NCBI RefSeq assembly: GCF_026210795.1 | Contig: NC_089452.1 | Span: 2,852,001 to 2,916,000, forward strand | Direction: 5' to 3' | Length of the DNA stretch: 64,000 bases | Source of the DNA: Rhizophagus irregularis | Lineage: Eukaryota > Glomeromycota > Glomeromycetes > Glomerales > Glomeraceae | In this document: positions 60,967 through 64,000 of the stretch, piece after piece | Layout: every line of letters begins with the position of its first letter | How positions within the stretch are numbered: position 1 is the stretch's first letter | Translations under genes and position numbers: made by a program | The notes under the pieces: model-generated | Seen by the model: the letters and a program-made list of their open reading frames with translations, nothing else | The model's database searches: none | Told to the model about the DNA's origin: nothing

Positions 60967-63262
60967 TTTATATTAGTGAGTAGAATTATACACAAATCAC
61001 AAATTCAACAATAGAATTTTTATTTTATTTTATTTTATATTTTATTTTATTTTATATTTTTTTTATTTAAATTTTTTTTTTACAAACCTTAATATAATCA
61101 TATTATAAAAAATTATCAACATGATTATATGTTAAAAGAGTCTTAAATTAAAGGAAAAAGTATATTAAAAGTAGTAGTATACAATAATTTATAAAACTTA
61201 CTTTTAGAATGTAAATGTAAATTAAAAAAACTACACATTAAAAAGAAATACATTCATTAGATATAAAAAAAATATTAAAATAATTTTAATATACATATTG
61301 TATACAATTTTAATAAGAATTATAATTACTAAAAATCTTTAAATTATATAATTTAAGGAAATATAAAGTTAAAAAATTTTTAAAATTTGGTATATTATAT
61401 TAGTCAACCAAAATATCCTTTTCTCTAATTAATATAATATAAATTATTTTAATTTATGTATTGATAATGCATATAATTATATGTATTTCTATATGCATTT
61501 TTTAAAAAATATAAATTAAAAATGCAAATAAATAACTAAAGGAAGTTAGATTTAAATTACTACTGTAATTTAAGCCATTAAATTATAATGATACTTTTCT
61601 TTTTTTTCCATTTGGATTTGAAGTTTTAAATTATGTTTTTATTATATAAATTACATTTATTTCATTTTTATAAATACTTTTATTATTAAGTTTAGATAAT
61701 TTTCTAAAGGATTTTTGTATTTTACAACTTCTAAAAATTTTTTTTTAAACCACTTAATTATAGGATTTTCAAATTATTTAGCATTTTTTTAGTTAAGTTT
61801 TAAATTAATCAAATCTTAAAATTGATTACTGATTGCTTTTTTAATTTAGATTTTATTTTTTCTGATCTTTTTATATATACTAAAGTTCTATTAATAAACC
61901 TATTATTTAATATAATTAAATGTAATCTTTTAAATGAAAAAAACTATATTAACTTCCAATTTTAAATAAATATATATATAAATAAATATAATTATATATA
62001 TAAAAATTTGTAAAAGATTATAATGTAAAATATGTTTAATTAATAAGCATTTTTAAAAATAAGTATTCCTGGCCAGAATTATAAGAATTTTAGCTAAAAA
62101 CAGGATGCTTATATATCACAAAATATGGTATATATTTTATTAATTATTTTATTAAATTATATAATTTATATATATATATATATAAATTTTACATATATTT
62201 ATTATAATATAAATAAAAAAATAATTTATTCAATTTGACCTAAAATATTTAAATTGTACATATCATTAAATTCATAATTTATACTTTTGGTCAAAAAAAT
62301 ATTTCAGTATTTTTTATATTAAATTATAAGAAAAAATGCCAACCCATGTTTTTTACAATTATTTTATAAAGAAAAACTATTTTAGCATTTTTTTATATTT
62401 TAAATTTTAATAAAAATGCTAAAACATTTTTTATTAAATCAAAATAAATATGTTAATATTTAACTAAAAAATATTTTTTAATTAAAAATATTAAATTTGA
62501 GTTTTACTATTTTATTTTTAATGATAAAATATCAAATTGATATTTTTTAATTAAAAAACATTTTTATTTATTTTTTAATGAAAAAATATCAGATTTAACA
62601 TTTTTAATTAAAAAAAATAATTATTTTTTTAATAAAAAAATACCAGATTTAAGTCAAAAAAAATGTAGATATATTTTTATATATAAATAATAAATTATAA
62701 TAAAAAATGCAAAAATGTTTTTTAATCTAAGGTTAAATATCTGATTGTCAGAAGGTCACTTGATTTTATCTAATCTGATTCAAAATTTTAAATATAAGAC
62801 TAATGATTAGTATAATTATACTTATAATTAATAAAGTAATTATAAAAGAAATATTTTATATATAAAAAATTAAAACCAAAAAATATATTTTAAAAAAGAG
62901 AATTTTTATATAAAAAGTATTTATAAAGAGAATTAACTATCATATATATTTAAAATATATAATTTAAAAATTATACAGTATATATATTTTAAAGTTTTAA
63001 ATTTGATTTTAATTAATTTTTTTAAAAATATAATAATATTTAAAATTGATATTTAGTTGTTAATTACAATTATATTTCTAGTAGTATTGCAAATATCTAA
63101 AAGTATATATATAAAAAATTTAAGATATTTAAAAATTTTAAATTAAAATTTGTAATATTAATAATTTTAAGTATTTTTAAAGGCAATTTCTATTCGTACA
63201 CGGGTGTCTTAAACACGGCATCACATGATTAATAAAAAATTGATTTTTTCAGGCGTTTAAAC
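60967..63262. other. Extremely AT-rich gap, no gene
   Basis: About 2.3 kb of A/T tracts, TA runs and short inverted repeats; for example TTTAGCATTTTT at about 62381 and AAAAATGCTAAAA at about 62414. No coding, RNA or transposon-end signal is convincing. Confidence 0.55.
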
Positions 63263-63382
63263 ATGTATCACGTGATAATATTTTCATTGTGCGCAAAATT
63301 TTTTTTTATTATTTTTATTATAAAATTTAAATGCACATACATGCATATACATACTATTAAAAGTGCGCATACATGCTATAAT

Positions 63383-64000
63383 CTAACAACTATTTTGACA
63401 TGTCTTCGCATAATGTCCATATTGCTTGCACTTTCCACATTTTCGCCCTTTTGTATTATTTGTTTCCTCTTCTACTATAACGTTGTCTGTTATCATATTA
63501 ACCTTTGTACTATCCTTTAAAACCCGTTTTCCCAAAGTTTCTACACTAGATTTAAACCTTTTTGGAGGTCGTCCTTTATGTTTAGTAATAGCAGGATTAT
63601 TAATATCAGTAAAGGTTTCTTGAGTTTCTTGAATTTCAACATTCTTATTATGTGTATCATAGATAAAAGACTTGAGTAAATTCATCAACTCATGTTGCAT
63701 ATTGGCTTTAAGTGCACAATCAATAGCTTTCTTTTGATAACCCAAACAATTCTGCATAAATAGCTTTAGTTGATTTTATAGCCAAATTGGAAACATGTGA
63801 ATCAACCCGAAATGAAAAAAAGTGTTGAAAGGTAATACTTTTTTCCATTCCTACTCTATCTTCTGTTTGTGTACCACATACTGAAATAGGAGAAAGATTA
63901 TCTAACTGAATATTGATATCTAGGTACCATCGGCTTGGAATAATATTCATGTGAAATGCCGCATGTTGAGAATAAGTACCAACTCGAAAAAAAATGCCGG
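63383..64000 (-). pseudogene. MULE/FAR1-like transposase, C-terminal fragment
   Basis: The minus strand from the window edge reads RVGTYSQHAAFHMNIIPSRW, then QHFFSFRVDSHVSNLAIKST, then KAIYAELFGLSKESY, where the frame shifts near 63740 to KAIDCALKANMQHELMNLLK. It continues with HKGRPPKRFKSS and a CCHC zinc knuckle, CGKCKQYGHYAKTC, before the stop at 63383. The IPSRW segment, GRPPKR linker and terminal zinc knuckle are typical of MULE transposases and FAR1-related proteins. One extra base causes the shift, so this copy is probably inactive; a sequencing error or an unseen intron is the alternative. The catalytic part lies beyond the window. Confidence 0.75.

Noticed and set aside
1-64000. CRISPR arrays, bacterial operons or ribosome binding sites
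   Set aside because: The window is eukaryotic nuclear DNA; the only regularly spaced repeats have splice-like, not CRISPR-like, structure.

Overview
The window is nuclear DNA of a very AT-rich, intron-dense, repeat-laden fungus. The combination of short GT-AG introns, many inverted-repeat transposons and MITEs, a kinase-like/Sel1-repeat protein, and two introns that look U12-type fits a Glomeromycota genome such as Rhizophagus irregularis. That assignment is inference from gene style; no database search was possible. 

Layout. 1-11.9 kb is gene-poor: MITEs, a hAT-like inverted-repeat element (3660-4582), a decayed LINE-like reverse-transcriptase remnant (about 4.83-6.6 kb), and a second decayed coding remnant (about 7.3-8.3 kb). 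At 11.9-17.6 kb is a compact gene island: a U2 snRNA (minus), a CMTR1-type cap 2'-O-methyltransferase (plus) and an NPF-motif protein (minus). 17.7-36.5 kb is a transposon graveyard. It holds nested TA-flanked, TACAGTC-ended elements, one of which carries a tandem array of intron/exon-like modules (19955-20912). It also holds an apparently intact zinc-finger DDE-type transposase element nested in a MITE (25717-30363) and a decayed pogo/Tigger element (32357-34103). 

36.5-61 kb is the dense genic half: ING-family PHD protein (minus), protein disulfide isomerase (minus) divergent from VPS11 (plus), a Tvp38/TMEM64 VTT-domain protein (plus) convergent with an Sfr1/Mei5 recombination factor (minus), a pseudokinase with Sel1 repeats (minus), and UDP-glucose:glycoprotein glucosyltransferase UGGT (plus). 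61-63.4 kb is an extremely AT-rich gap. The window ends inside a MULE/FAR1-like transposase fragment (minus). 

Functional links: PDI and UGGT are both ER-lumen glycoprotein folding factors, and both end in the same unusual retrieval tetrapeptide, HEEL. VPS11 and the VTT protein serve endomembrane traffic. CMTR1 and U2 snRNA both belong to RNA maturation. Exon structures given for CMTR1, PDI, VTT, SFR1, ING and the pseudokinase were built by hand; each sums to a multiple of three with no internal stop. The most notable observations are the micro-exon-like tandem array, the two U12-type introns, the MLKL-like architecture of the pseudokinase, and the shared HEEL signals.
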